Source: Sycon ciliatum (Eukaryota > Porifera > Calcarea > Leucosolenida > Sycettidae). From it: a stretch of 64,000 nucleotides of DNA. Within the stretch, counting starts at the first letter, position 1. Every line of letters starts with the position of its first letter. The notes under the pieces are model-generated. The model had not been told where the DNA came from and ran no database searches. It saw nothing but the letters and a program-made list of their open reading frames with translations. Location of the stretch: positions 3,447,525 to 3,511,524 of the forward strand of contig NC_088646.1 of assembly GCF_964019385.1 (NCBI RefSeq). Direction: 5' to 3'. The position numbers and the translations under genes are program-made. Below, piece after piece: positions 46,558 through 61,400 of the stretch.

Positions 46558-49500
46558 TCAAAATTTGAACTCCTTGTACTTTTTAGCTCCTTTTGACGAG
46601 TCGACTGGTTTCTTACGTTTCACTTGTTGCGGCTAAGCAAAACGAAACACACACACACACACACAAACTAGCATTACAGGACTTTGTATACTTCGAACTA
46701 GACTCTGCAGCCCTATCCATCGCGTCCTATAGGCAACTGTGCTCGCCGAGAACAGAACAAGATGATACTGTTGAGGACATTGAAATCCGGTCAGAAGTCA
46801 AGCGGCCATGGGGCGTTGGCCTTGCAGCCGTGAGTACGCATGATATTATGGTGTACACATTCATAAAACTCGTGCTGCACACGGCTGGTCCATTTTGCAG
46901 TGCATGTGAGCTACAGTGCGTGTGCGTACTAAGGGCGGCGGCCCAGGTCATTCCACAGGATTTCAATGACACACTGCAGCCATGAATACAGGGCAGCTTG
47001 CTAATGATATTCTGTTCCTGAATGATGACAATGATAACGTTATCACTAATTTATGTATACTGCCGGTGTTTTTGAAAGTACACACTCACACCATTGAGCC
47101 GTATCATTCAACACCCCCCTGAGAAAAGATTCTTGAATATTTTCTCAGAGGGGGGTTAAATTATAACGCTACATGTAAAAATACAGCACCATACATGTAT
47201 GTGTTCCCGCAACGGAACCATGTTGCAAATGACCGGTGCTCCTGCACATCAAACACTTACTTTGTTCTGTGAGTCATCCACGGTGTTAGGCTGAAAAGAC
47301 ACACAAGCACATGCACATACACAATCAAGTAAGACATACAGTAGAACTGGATTGACACAGGGTCAGAATGCTCAAACGACAGTGCTGGCTAGTGAATTTA
47401 CCGTCATGAATAAATACTGTCGGGTTGCACACAGCCCTATCACTAGGCTGTGCAGTCCACTGCGTGCAGCAATGTGGTACTGCAGAGCCTTACCACGCAC
47501 GACATCCAGTGGCTATAACAACACTTCCTCTACTCCGAAGTAGTTCCATGCAACAACGCAATCAACGTGTGTGCGTGTGAGCCTGGAAGGAGGGTAAGGG
47601 AGCGAATGTGACATCGTTGTGAAGGGCCTACCAGTTACCACGCTGCAGAAATTCTTCAAAAAATCTGCAGTGCAATCTAGAATGGCAATATTCTCAGAAT
47701 GCGTGGAACACAACAAGCACTTTAAAATTAACTCACCCCAATTTCATACACATGCTGCGAACCCATCATAGAACCGCCAACATTGGCACCCTTCTCGGGC
47801 AAGACCTCGTAAAGTGATGGAGTCTCCTCGCCTTCTAGAACCTCCTCTGTTGGCTCCACAGCGGTCTGCTTACGCAGTTCGATCAGCTCCGGTGTCTCCA
47901 AGCCAGCAGGGATTGATGTAAGACCACTTGGAGTAGCAAGGCTGAAAGACAATAGTAAGACGGAACAAACACAGAATAAGAGGAAGAACAAAAAGGTTAC
48001 GAGTTATGACTAACGGTCCACCAAAAACGTAACCAGATATTATACAGTCAGATAGTGCGACAACAAGGCACAAATTGATAGGGGTACCGAGACATTTAGC
48101 GACCTGACACCTGGCTCCAACCTCTACCTACAAAGTACAAAGCAACAACCTAAAAAAAGAGGATATTTTTAAAGTAACAACTGTATGGGTTCAGCAAACA
48201 CTAAGCTGCATACTGTAAGACATGTTATTATAACGAGTCGCAAATTTAACCATTGTCCAAAATTCATAGGCTAACGAGAAGATACCGGCCGGCACTTTAA
48301 CGGTCTTGCAGTCTTGAGGCATATCCGCACATAACACATATGAGACCTTACAGCCTCAACAGAACTTATTATAACGAAGAAACGTAACTCGTTAAAACGT
48401 TAGATTTACTTCCTTGTTATATTATTTACATGTCTTACAGTAGTAGTATTGTCAAGCTGGAATCATCAGCTGGCACTATACTACTGATCACACGTAAGTA
48501 CCGTACTCGCGCGATTAGTGCCCCTGGGGCACTCTTTTTTCAATGTCCATCACAGATGGGGCAGTATTCAAGAGAGGGCACTATTCAAGAGAGGGCACTA
48601 TTTTTTCATTGCTGGTACATTCGCGTCATCCAGCATAAAACAAAGAAAAACAGAGCCTAAAGTGTACTGTAAACGCTCACGACTCCACAGAAACGGGAAC
48701 AAGACCTGCGATTTTGTTCCTGAAAACACCAGTGCAAAGCAATGGCCAAGAACATTAGCAATAGAACACCAAACTTGCACATGGGCTTGGTTACAAGACC
48801 GGAGGTGTGGGGGGGGGGGGGGCACTATTCAAGAGAGGGCTTTATTTTTCACTGGCTCTAGGAGACTAGGGCACTATTCGAGAGAGGGCTCTAATCACGC
48901 AAGTACGGTATTCATGATTTTAACCACCAGCATGGCTACGTATTAGGGGTGAAACGGTTCCATGTTTTTCATGTTCGGGTACCCGAATGCCAGCATAGTT
49001 TCCCACGGTTCGGGTATCGGTTCCATGCACTCTTTTCTCCAGACCGACCAAATGCGTTCGTGACAATTATTTTCAAATAGAAACCATTTTTACGAGCAAG
49101 AACGAGACATCGGAGAGTCCATGTGCGAAGGCGGTACGCTCGTAGTGACCAGGATCGATAGGAGAACCCTTTGGAAGGGTGGTGATCATAAGGTAAGACA
49201 TTTAAAAATCTTGAGTAGACTTGGCGTGTACATGTATTCGTACAAGAACGAGATTTTTCGAGTTTCGGTTCGAAATTTGACGTAACGGGTACCCGACTCT
49301 TTTCAGCTGGCGGTTCCAAAACCGGTTCCTTACCCCAACCGTTTCACCCCTACTACGTATCCTCACCCTTCCAGTGGTGTGACAAGACCTGCGTCGTCCG
49401 GTCCCTCATCGTCATCTTCATCACTTGATTCCTCCTGAGAAGGACACCGACACAGAATGACCAGAACCATAAACGTTATACTTAGCACTTCGAAGCACAT

Positions 49501-49911
49501 CTACTGGATGTACACACAATGCATACTCTAGCTCATAACATGGCTAGGGTACTTTGTGTCACAATATACATGCTTTATCTTAGTAACTATCTATGATCAT
49601 GGCTACAAGTCAAAATGGGCTATATCGCTGGTCAACATGCTATTAGCCATCCTCTGTGTCTTTTTGTTGTTGTTTTTTTCTAGTCACTTTTTGGCGTTGC
49701 AGAGTGTTTCTTCTCTCCCTCTCTCAACAGTAGCAAGACACAACACAGAAAAATCAAACACAAATAGAAAGCAGAGTGTTTCGCTAGGCTGGACAACGCT
49801 TGCAAGCACTCACCTCTGAAGACGATTCTACCTCTGATTCGGACTCCAGCTCTCCCCACGTACTCATGTCTATGTTCTCATCGCCACCGTATTGCTAATG
49901 TAGAAGCAAAT

Positions 49912-49984
<73 letters not shown>

Positions 49985-51716
49985 CACAAACATGTACAAA
50001 AACAATATTTATATACATGTGGCACACTCATTATAACACATCCTCACCGTGCTAGAATCTCATCAGCAACATGGAGGTAGTATGTACAACACCTGGACAC
50101 ATACTGCACACTAGATCAAATCCCCATGACGATTAAAACGTACCATGGGACACCATGGGCTAAATTATAAAGCGCTATTCTAGAGGACTTCGCAGAATGC
50201 TACACTTCGAAGAACCTGTCATTTGACCGCGGACATGCAGCACATCAGCTAAAAAGTACAGATTCCCACGGCCCTTGAAGGTAGAGTATACACAAAGGCT
50301 AGCTGCCCCCATGCCCTGTAGATCCAAGTGGTAGATGAGGATCTCACAAGGGAGTCAAAGGAGAGTGGGTGCGCCCTTCAGCCAAGTGAGCACAGAAAGC
50401 ATCCTGCCAAATGGCATGGCTGGACACTCCGCACAGCAAGTACTGCCGTATTCCCGATGCCGAAAGGCGGGCTCACCACCCCGGTATGGCAACTTCCCCG
50501 TGTCTAAGTTACCCCAAGGCGAAGTCAATACTGTAGTAGTCATAGTGGCTGAAGTTTTAAAACAAATCTTCACAAACGGACGGTCCTAACACTTAAAATC
50601 CTGCCAAATGGCGTCATCACCATTCCGAACAATCTTACCAATATTGATGATGCCGCTGTTCCAAACACATCGCCATATAGAGGCTTGCCATCCTCATCTA
50701 CTGGAGGTTTACCCCAACCACCAGCATGATAGCCAAACGAACAGCTCTACAGAAAAAGAGATCAAGAGTAGGAACAGCAGCAGCAGAAGCGGTGGCAGCA
50801 GCGGCAACACCAGCAGTGATGAGCTAACCTCACTCAGACTACTCGAAGCATCATTCAGTATCAATACCAAACACATACAATACCAGTATGTGCATGGACC
50901 ACCAAGCATTAGGCTGTTCACTATCAGCACAGCATTGCGTGCATACAAGAGCACACAACCATGACACTCTACACTTCAGTGCAGACTGCAATCCATTTCT
51001 TGCAGAGTACAGTGGTGCACTGCCAATACCTCAGGAATAGGAGCATTCAGGCCGGGTATCTTCAAGTTTGGGTAGGTAGGCGGTGGGCCATAGCGCTGCA
51101 TGGCAATCAACCAAGGCGGTGGCACCATTTGTTTACCCTGTAGGCCAGACAACATCAGAGAACAAACACAACCAGTGAGGACAATTCATAGCTGCACCTC
51201 TGCACAATACTGTACACAACTGTTTGCTTTCAAAGGTGCAACAGGGTAGGGTCATTGGTGTTCTGCTTGTTCTACATGACTCATGGCAATGCAGTCCCCA
51301 CATGCAGCAACTATCCGTAATAGGTACAGTACCAGTAGATAGAATCTACAGTGCTCATTGTGCAGAGGTGGAGGGCCCTCACACAGAAGGCAGACCAGGA
51401 TTGCCCTAACTCTGGACAAACACAAAACTCAGAGCACACTGTTCCGTTTTCATTGGGTGCACAGTTGTGTGTGTGTGTGTGTGTGTGTGTGTATTCCGTA
51501 CATAGATATACATTGTGCTTGGTTGGGGAGGTGGGGAAGGCATTGTAAGCTGACACAATTCTCACTTACAGCACCAACTGGCATTCCAAGAGCTGTCCTC
51601 ATGTCGTCAGAAATATCACCAGGTTTAAGATCCTTCATTTTAGTCTCAAATTCCTTGCCCTAGTAAAGCAAGTCAAAAAGGAGATGAGAGAGAGAGAGAG
51701 AGAGAGGGGGGAGAGG

Positions 51717-51769
<53 letters not shown>

Positions 51770-52054
51770 TGAGAAAGAGAGATGGAGATTTAAGATATAC
51801 AGAAGACGTCACTGCACATTTTCCAAAAGCCATAACTTTCTAAGGTGCACAACAAAACAATGAGTTACCGCCATTTGGCCCAATACAGGATAGACAAAAA
51901 CTACTGGGAAATTCTTACCAGCCAAAAGGCAAGGAGGCGGGTGTTGACGTCTGCAAGCGTTGTACAGTCTCACCGAGTCTAAACAAGCACCTTACTATGC
52001 CGACTGGACGATCCAAAAAAGGAATGGCATGCATCGAAAATGGAGGAGAGTTTG

Positions 52055-52086
<32 letters not shown>

Positions 52087-54057
52087 AGAGGGAGAGAAAG
52101 ATTGCTTACCTCATAGTAAAGATCCCCATGCATTGTGAGCCTCGGCTTCTTCTGCCACCTGAGCAAAGAGAAACAAAAAAGCATTGAAACTATCTATAAA
52201 CACTGGGTTCTGTGCTGCAGCTGGAAGTGAGAGAGACAGAGAATGAACCACAACAACAACAACAAATCTGCAATATCAAAAAGCAAAAGAAGCAAGCTAC
52301 ATATTCACTGCGGACATACCTAAAGAAAGCGTCGTGCAGCTTCTGGTAATCAATGTCAATCTTTCCCAGCTTTGGTCGGACTCGCTGTCTTGTTTTCGCC
52401 TTCAAACTCTTTTGATCATCCTGCAGCAGATGACAAGTGCACGTGGTAGAAACACACAGAGGAGAGCAGATCACCAAAGAGCAATCAGTCATCACAAGCA
52501 GCACAGCCGATTCAACACCCAGCCTTTTTCTGAGCTCAAATCCACTATCTTAGGCTGCGTTTACACGACAACGCTGGGGGCGAAAACGCAACGAAATCCT
52601 TTCGGATCCATGGTTCATTTACACGGTACGCGGAGCAAAACGTAAAAGTTGTACACCAAAACGGAAGAAAACCAAAACGCTGGCCAAGGTGGAAGAATTT
52701 GAAAACGGAAATGTTCTGCCGGATAAATTTGGGTGTGTAAACAGTCGAAACGGTGTGCTGGCCTCGTTTTCCGTCACGTTTGTTTCGTTTTCGGCCGTTT
52801 ACACGGATCCGACAATCCAAAAAATTGTTTTTACAATTTTCGTCATGTGACGTGTGTTGTCGTGTGCCTGTTTTCAACCATTACTTGAGTGTGATTGGTG
52901 CTTCCACGGCAACACTTGGCACATGACGAACTTTGGCGGATCCTTTGCTCTCGTGTAGACGCTTGAAAACGGTACAAACGGAGACCACCTCGGATCGGCT
53001 TTGATCGTGTAAACGTACGAAAACGAAAAAAGAGATGCGGGACTGAAAACGGAAAACTGGCCGTGCGTTGTCGTGTAAACGCAGCCTTAGGCTTGATACC
53101 ACCTACAAACAGTGCTACTACATGTACATACACATAGTTGTACTTGCCCTGGGATCTAAACTCGATGGACAAATCATCCGAGCAAACTATCCAACACCTG
53201 CAACATCACCAGAGAAGCTGAAACTCAATAAAATCTTGCTTGATTCTTCCACTACCCGTCGGTGGTCCACAGAGACACACTTTACCGCTCAGAGCAGACT
53301 CTGCCAGCATGCTTTCGACCATTCCAAAGTCAGCACATCCAGCTAAGCATAACTTTCGCTAACCCGCCATGCCTATTTTAGCCATGTCACTACAGAACAA
53401 GAAAGTCCTACCTTTTCCTGAACGGCAGCTCTCATTTCCATGATGCCAGTGTTCTGCACAGGAGTGACAACACAAAACACAAACAAACACATGCACACAG
53501 CAAGTTCCAGTGTAAGGACTGATAGCCTAGAATGTCTAAACAATCCGACAAGCCAACAGACTGAACGGACACAAGTACTGGACACAACGTTATCGAACAG
53601 AGCAATGACTAGTGCTTACTTAGTCAACCAAGAGATTGCTCATGCCAATAGAAACTACTGGCTCAAAAACAGTGTTGCAATAGAGAAGAGATACAGCCGT
53701 GAGTAAAGCAAGAAAGAAAAGTACTCCACAATGGGAAGCAAAGCGACAGAACGTTCCGCCTAGACAACACCGCACGACAAGCAAATTAAACTACACACCT
53801 TAATGAAATCTGGCAGGTCGAAAGGAGGCTTCTCGATACCTCGTTTACCCTGGAGATACTTTCTCTTGAAGCACCAATGCCTCGGCACAGGAACAGTGTT
53901 TCGATAACCTTTGAGATGAACAAGCAGCTGAGGTTCCCTTGAAGTGACATCATGCATTTCCACCACATCGGGCCGCTCTACAAGCTGTGTGTACACACGC
54001 ACGCACACAGATGCACACGAGCACACCCACGAGCATACACACACGAGCACACCCACG

Positions 54058-54112
<55 letters not shown>

Positions 54113-57100
54113 GCACACGAGCACACACACACACACAGAGAAGGAAAACAAAGCCATCAGTGTACCGCTGATCAGAAGGAAGAGGTGCAGAGAATCCAAG
54201 AATCACATTCAACAAAAGAGTCTGCTTCAGGCAATGCCCTGCGCTCAGTGTATCGAACACAATTTCAGCACCTGTACCTTCTCCTTTGTTCTACGCTAGT
54301 GTAATCATGTACGTGTACCCTAGCCACATACATGTGCCCTACAACAGACACACTGGACACATGCATTGCTAGTAATTTGCTACGTACATACTTCGAAGTA
54401 CCCATACCTGTTTCAGTTGGGCTACCGAAAGGCGAGACTGCTTGCGGAGCTGCTTCTTGGACAGTTTCGGCTTACCGTCGTCATCTTCATCCCGAGCCTG
54501 GCAACAAGAAGAAAGAGAAACGGGAACAATGAAGAGATCCTCTAGAAACTGTATACCTCACGAAAATAACTATCCTATCTGAATCAGCCAAAGCATAAAC
54601 ATGTCCGCCATGCAACCGTGCTCAGAGAGAATATCCAGGTACTACACAGGTGTACACTGTATTTTTATTAGCAAGTTTGGACATGCAGTTTGCCGTCTGG
54701 CAAGAGTACATGTCGAGGTGGCGCGAAGAGTTAAGTCACGGTGAACAAACCTCATCTTCGTCTTCCTCATCCATTTCTGGTGGTGGCGGAATAGCAGCAC
54801 CAGATTTAGAGCCTGCTTGCTGTACACAAACATACAAACAATGCAAATAAGCATGTGATCATACTGGTTAATCCATCAAGAGAAAGATCATCTACAAGCA
54901 TACTACGACCAGCTTGTGTCAGTATGGAAGCTGCTCCTAGATGTCAGTCCACTTGTCTGCTGTGATTTTCGGAACGACAATCAAAGAACAATGTGTATGA
55001 ACAGCACAGCACAGCACAGCACAGCACACCCCCCCCAACCCACACACACGCATACACCCCCTCACCCCTACACACATACACAGACATGGGCACACAGTAC
55101 AGAAGCAAAACTGGCCTACCATACCGTATTTCCGCGCATATAAAGCCATGGCGTTATATCTGAATATAAGGCCACCCTCACTTATAAAGCCATGGCGTTA
55201 TAAGTGAACAAAATTCAATGTGGAGAAAGTTGCATCCGGCGTTAAAGGGGAAGTATACCCTAAAATCAAATTTTCACCAGTTGTAGTCTTCGGGGTGCTG
55301 AGTCGAATGGTCTTGGTCCGAGGAAGCTGAGACGCTCCCTTCCTACTTGAATCCCAATCGAACTCGCGCACTTCCACCGAAACTGGGTGACTGCGCCCTA
55401 CTAGATGGGGATTTGTATGCAAAATGTCACTAAAAGCGCCATTTCGTTCTTATTAAAGCACGGATGACCGCGATTGGCCCATATGTTGTAGTCTTTTGGA
55501 CGCTGAGTCGACTGGTTTTGGTCCGAAAAGGCTGCGATGCAGCGTTCCTCCTTTATTCCCAATCGAACATGGTTGAACAAGCGGTCACGTGCTCCTGCGT
55601 ACACCAGTCACCTGGTCACCGTGCCTGCAGGGTACAACTTACTAGCCTGTTTGACCTTTTTTGGGTGCAGTCCTGTCACTCGAGTTGAACTCGAGTTGAA
55701 CCTTGGTGTGAAAGTTGTCGCCTGCTGGCGCGGTGACCAGGTGATTTGGGCACCCAGGAGCACGTGACCGCTTGTTCAACCATGTTCGATTGGGAATAAA
55801 GGAGGAACGCTGCATCGCAGCCTTTTCGGACCAAAACCAGTCGACTCAGCGTCCAAAAGACTACAACATATGGGTCAATCGCGGTCATCCGTGCTTTTAT
55901 AAGAACGAAATGGCGCTTTTAGTGACATTTTGCATACAAATCCCCATCTCGTGGGGCGCAGTCACCCAGTTTCGGTGGAAGTGCGCGAGTTCGATTGGGA
56001 TTCAAGTAGGAAGGGAGCGTCGCAGCTTCCTCGGACCAAGACCATTCGACTCAGCACCCAGAAGACTACAACTGGTGAAAATTTGATTTTAGGGTATACT
56101 TCCCCTTTAAAGGTGAATTCAATTCTTTCAGTGAACCTACAGTAGCGGTGATTCTCTCTACATGTACCCATCCCCACTGTCACATGCCATACCGCCACCG
56201 CACCTTCACACAAGTTTTTATGCCACCTTGTACACAATAGGTTCACAATTTGAAATTTTCAGGGAAAATTGAAAGTACATGGATGCTCGACATGAACGTG
56301 CAACGGCACCGTACGAGTACTCGAAGTTCATACTCTGCCGATTTTTTTGCATGTAAGCGTCTCTCACTTTTAGCGCCATGGCGTTAAAACCGAGGCTATT
56401 TTCTCCAAAAATTTGGTCCAAAACGGCGATGTTTCACCTATAACGCCATGGCTTTATATGCGCGGAAATACGGTACATAGCACACAATGGCCGTAGCAAT
56501 ACAATGTGGCAAAAGCAACAATCATGGGCAAATGGGCAATGTGAGTTCTCACCAGCTTCTCTTCAGCTTTCTCCTCCTCTTCCTTCACTTCTTCGACTAG
56601 CTGCACAAGCCATCCACAACAACGACGATGATGACGATGACAGCAACACCACGAACAAGAACAAGAACAGCAGCAACAACACGAAAAAACGTGAAAATTC
56701 GTTCATGAAAAGTTCGAAAACTGCACTGTTGCTCCAAGCCGCAGAAACAGGAACACTTGATTGGATCTATCCCCCCCCCGGTATTTTAGGCAATCGACTC
56801 CGTTCGAAATGCATAAAATAGTGACTTGCATGGCCGCAAAGTTGGCCACAAGGCAAAATACTTGCCTATAGTAACACCTTTCAAAGCCCATGCAGGAACA
56901 CAATGTACAATGTACAGTAGTTAGACATCAATCAAGCGAACAGCAACACTAACTTACAGCAACACTGTCAGACATCAATCAAGCAAACAGCAACACTGTC
57001 AGACATCAATCAAATGAACAACTACACTAACTTACAGCAACACTGTTCAAGAGCACTTGCAACAAACGCAAGCACTCATTACGACAAGGTTGTGCAAGCA

Positions 57101-58396
57101 AGGTGACAAGCAGAACCTACCTTGAAAGCATCAAATATTCTGGAGAACTCTTGGTAGTGTTTGTCACCCGGTGTCAGCTCTGGCATTTCAGCGACATACC
57201 TGGGTTCAGTGCAATGGAGAAAGGGATAATAGTTACTGGCAGTATAGCAGCGGTACTGAAAAGGAAAAAAAGAAGCGCGCCGGCTAACAGCACCTTATTG
57301 ATACAGCAGGGTATGCAGGTATGTTTTCATTGCTATCAGGTTCGGCCTCATTTCCTCTGTGCTGCGCTGATGAATCCACAAAGGACGAAACAGTTCTGTC
57401 TGCAGATTGAGGATAGCATGCGCGGGCAAGCGCATCTTGCTTCCAAATCAAATCCCAAGCACACAATATACACCCAGTGCTGCCAAACCGTCCGATTTTT
57501 CGGACAGTGTCCGATTTTTGAAGGCTCTTCTGAAAACCGGTCCGAAAAGGGAAACGTCCGAAAAGCAGCCAAAATGTCGGAGATCATTACTTTCCTATGC
57601 AGTCCTGTACTTTCACTTTTCAGCGCAACTGAAGGCACAAATCACTGTACATTTGCTTCTAAAAAGACTAGCGCTTGGCTGTGGAAGTGCAAAGTAACAT
57701 GCCTGGATCTGGCTGGATGGCATGTACGCTGACAGTCTGTACAGAGTCAGTGTGCGACCACACTCATCATTACAAAACAATTCATGACAACTCCGGGTTA
57801 CCATGGCAACGAAGCGAATTTTCATGGTGTTTTAGGCGATATTTTGAATTCTGTTAAAAAATTGCCGAGGAGAAAAATTCGCACCATGTGGCCAGCCTTG
57901 GCGGTGAAGGGTGTCCGATTTTGGGCGAAAATTATTTGGCAGCACTGTACACCATAGGTCATAGCTGCACCAAGAATATTGAAACCAGCAAAAATGAGAC
58001 TCGGGAAGGCAGGGTCTGTCTGGGTGGATTTGTACAAGGAAGGATAAACAGCAAAGGACTTGAACTTGAGGGAACTTACTCAATATCAACATTGTCCTCT
58101 GCCGTATTGCTAGAATCCATATCTGCTGATTTAGAGTTCTGCATTAGAACAACAGATTACAAGCACCATTGCATTTAAAAAGGAATTAGAACTTTGACTG
58201 TGTTGAGAAAGCCTAGAATAATTTTCATCCACAACATCAAAACTACTATTAAACTACCAGTTCTGGCAACTGGTTCAGCAAGTACCAGTTCTGGCAACTG
58301 CTCGGAAAGTTTCATAACGAGAAACCTTCACCCCATACGCACCTAACGCTAAACTGACAAACAGGTCTTCCCACACATATGCATGCATACTCACGT

Positions 58397-58439
<43 letters not shown>

Positions 58440-61400
58440 TACACACACACTTGTACTTGTACTTCTTGTACTTGCTCACTGCCAAAACTGGTCACGTGGG
58501 TCTCCCCGGGAGAGGGGAGAGAGACTCAAAAGGAATCTTGGAAAGATGACTCAATTGGCCATTGAACCACCCAACGGCCGACACCCCCTGAAATCCCCAA
58601 ACTAGGGTGGACTTGAAATGATCCCACTTATGGGCTCACCACACCTCAGTAAGTGGGTGAGGACAAGGTGCAGAAAAAGGATTGACGGCATCAGGGTATC
58701 CGTCCCGGGATCCAACACACACACACACACACACACGCACCATGTATGCCCGTCGCAAGAGAAGCACGCAAATCTGCCAGAGCTATCGCAGAGCACCCGC
58801 TGATTTCCCTTACAGCAACGGCAGCAAAGAGACTTGCACCAGGGAACTGCCCAATACACAAAAACTGGAAAGGTCATGTTGTTTACACTACTGCTTATAG
58901 GGTGCAGAGAATGGGATTTTCGGTCTTTGACCACTTGGTGGCGTGTCTGATCTACTCGCCTCCCACCGCTTTAGGAGCTGCATCTGTGCCTTGATCCTTG
59001 AGGGTGGTGGCGTTCCTACGGATGCCGAAATCTCGGTCTCTAGCTGAGTCTCACGCGAACCGTGATTTTTTTACAGGGGCTCACACTACTGGCAGACAAT
59101 GGTGTGAATGCGATCAATGCACGACTGAGAACAGAGAGCCAGTTGTGCTAAATACATGTTCAGATGCATCACAAGAGACCTACACACTCGCAATCACAAT
59201 GCCCGTGGCGCTTGCCAGACAAGAAACACACCATATGTACAGTACCTGCTGGTTGGCGAAGTTAGGGTGCTTTCTCCGACGCTTCTTTTTCTTCTTCTTT
59301 TTCCCATCTTGAACATCTTGAGAAGGAGAGCCCTGCATGAATTACCCACGCGAATGAACAGCAACCAAGATGACAGTCAGGCTGATTTTCTGAAGGGACT
59401 AACGGATTACAAAGTACTACACCTCTGCTTTGCTGTATCCCCTAGTTGCATGCCGCGGGGCAATCATCAGACACACTGCCAACAGTGCTAATGCCAAGCA
59501 TAACCAGGGTCGGATTGAAGGACAAATGGAATGACTCTCAGCCGGAGCATGTGTGTGACTTGGCGTGGTAATACGTGAACAATTCCTGAAGGGGTTGATG
59601 AAACTGATGTGATCCTTTAGACCCGGGCTCACCGCTCACAGTTCTCTGAGACCTCACGTATTTCACTGCGAATAGAATTCTGAATGAAGACTATCACATT
59701 GCATAGAACATGTACTCCCATTGAACCAGTCAGAATGGCATACATGTACACGTATATGAACAAATAAGGCAGGGATCTGATTATACACTGACCTGTGAAT
59801 GCTGTGCCTCCTGCACATGCTGTTGCTCGCGTTCTTGCTGCTGCTTGCGTTCTTGCTGCTGCTTGCGCTCTTTCTGCTGTTGCAACTCCTGCAGCTTGTG
59901 TTGCTGCTGCAGCTCCTCCTGTTGCTGTAGTGTTTGCTGCCTCTGCAGCTCCTCTTGTCGCTCAAGCTCTTTTTGACGCAGCTCTTGCTGCTCTAACTCT
60001 TGCTGTCGCTCAAGCTCTCGTTGCCGCTCTTGCTCTCGCTGCTGCTCAAGCTCCTGTTGCCGTTGAAGCTCTTGTTGTTGCTCAAGCTCTTGCTGTCGCT
60101 CAAGTTCTCGTTGTCGCTCAAGCTCTTGCTGTCGCTCAAGCTCTTGCTGTCGCTCAAGCTCTTGCTGTTGCTGAAGCTCTTGCTGTCGCTGGAGCTCTTG
60201 CCGTCGCTCAAGCTCTTGCTGTCGCTGGAGCTCTTGCTGCCGCTCACGCTCTTGCTGTCGCTCACGCTCTTGCTGTCGCTCACGCTCTTGCTGTCGCTCA
60301 AGCTCTTGCTGTCGCTCAAGCTCTTGCTGCCGTTGTATCTCCTGCTGCCTTTGCACGTCTTGCTGCCGTTGCAACTCCTGAAGCTCTTGTTGTCGTTGCA
60401 GCTCCTGTTGTCTTTGTAGCTCTTGTTGTCTCTCAAGCTCTTGTTGTTGCTCCACTTCTTTTTGCTTTCGTATCTCTTCCTGTCTCTGCAGTTCCTGTTG
60501 TCTCTGTAATTCCTGCTGTCTTTGCAGTTCCTGTTGCCTCTGCAATTCTTGCTGTTGTTGCAACTCTTGCTGCTGTCTCTGCAGTTCCTGCTGCCTCTGC
60601 AGTTCTTGCTGTTGTTGCAACTCTTGCTGTTGTTTCAACTCTTGCTGCTGTCTTTGCAGTTCCCGTTGCCTCTGTAGTTCTTGCTGTTGTTGCAACTCTT
60701 GCTGCTGTCTCTGCAGTTCCTGTTGCCTCTGCAGTTCTTGCTGTTGTTGCAACTCTTGCTGCTGTCTCTGCAGTTCCTGTTGCCTCTGCAGGTCTTGCTG
60801 TTGTTGCAACTCTTGCTGCTGTCTCTGCAGTTCTTGCTGTTGTTGCAACTCTTGCTGCTGTCTCTGCAGTTCCTGTTGCCTCTGTAGTTCTTGCTGTTGT
60901 TGCAACTCTTGCTGCTGTCTCTGCAGTTCCTGTTGTCTCAGTAACTCCTGTTGCCTCTGCATTTCTTGCTGTTGTTGCAGCAGCAGCTGCTGTTGTTGCA
61001 GTTGTTGTTGTTGTAGCTCTTGCTGTCTTTGTAAGTCTAGCTGCTGATGTTGCTGCTCCACTCCTTCAGGTACTGAGCTCTGTTTACACACAAAATTAAA
61101 CCACAAAAAAGAAATTCTCAATCAAGTCGGAACACCACTGCCCAACTGGCCACTACACTTTGCTGCTGTTAGCCACAGAATGTGTTTGTTAACACAAGCT
61201 CAATGTCTGAACTTGCTACTGCACTTGATCTAGTACAATAATAATGGGGAGCAGTGACTAAAAAAAACAGTCCGTGCTAATCCAGTACCTTCCAAATACA
61301 AACAGTAACTTAGTGATGAATCGTATCCGAGTTTGACAGTAATTCGCTTCCGATATGTCATCACCTGGCTTCTTTTAGAATACGTGTACAGCATGTATAC

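Noticed and set aside
46593-46985. 130-codon plus-strand reading frame overlapping the SF3B2 last exon
   Set aside because: It overlaps the well-supported SF3B2 C-terminal exon on the other strand and shows no recognisable protein.
59795-61099. 434-codon plus-strand reading frame, Ala/Val-rich, opposite the SF3B2 Gln-rich exon
   Set aside because: It is the antisense shadow of CAG/CTG-type codons in the repeat. Several other frames are open there for the same reason, while the minus frame joins SF3B2 exons on both sides.
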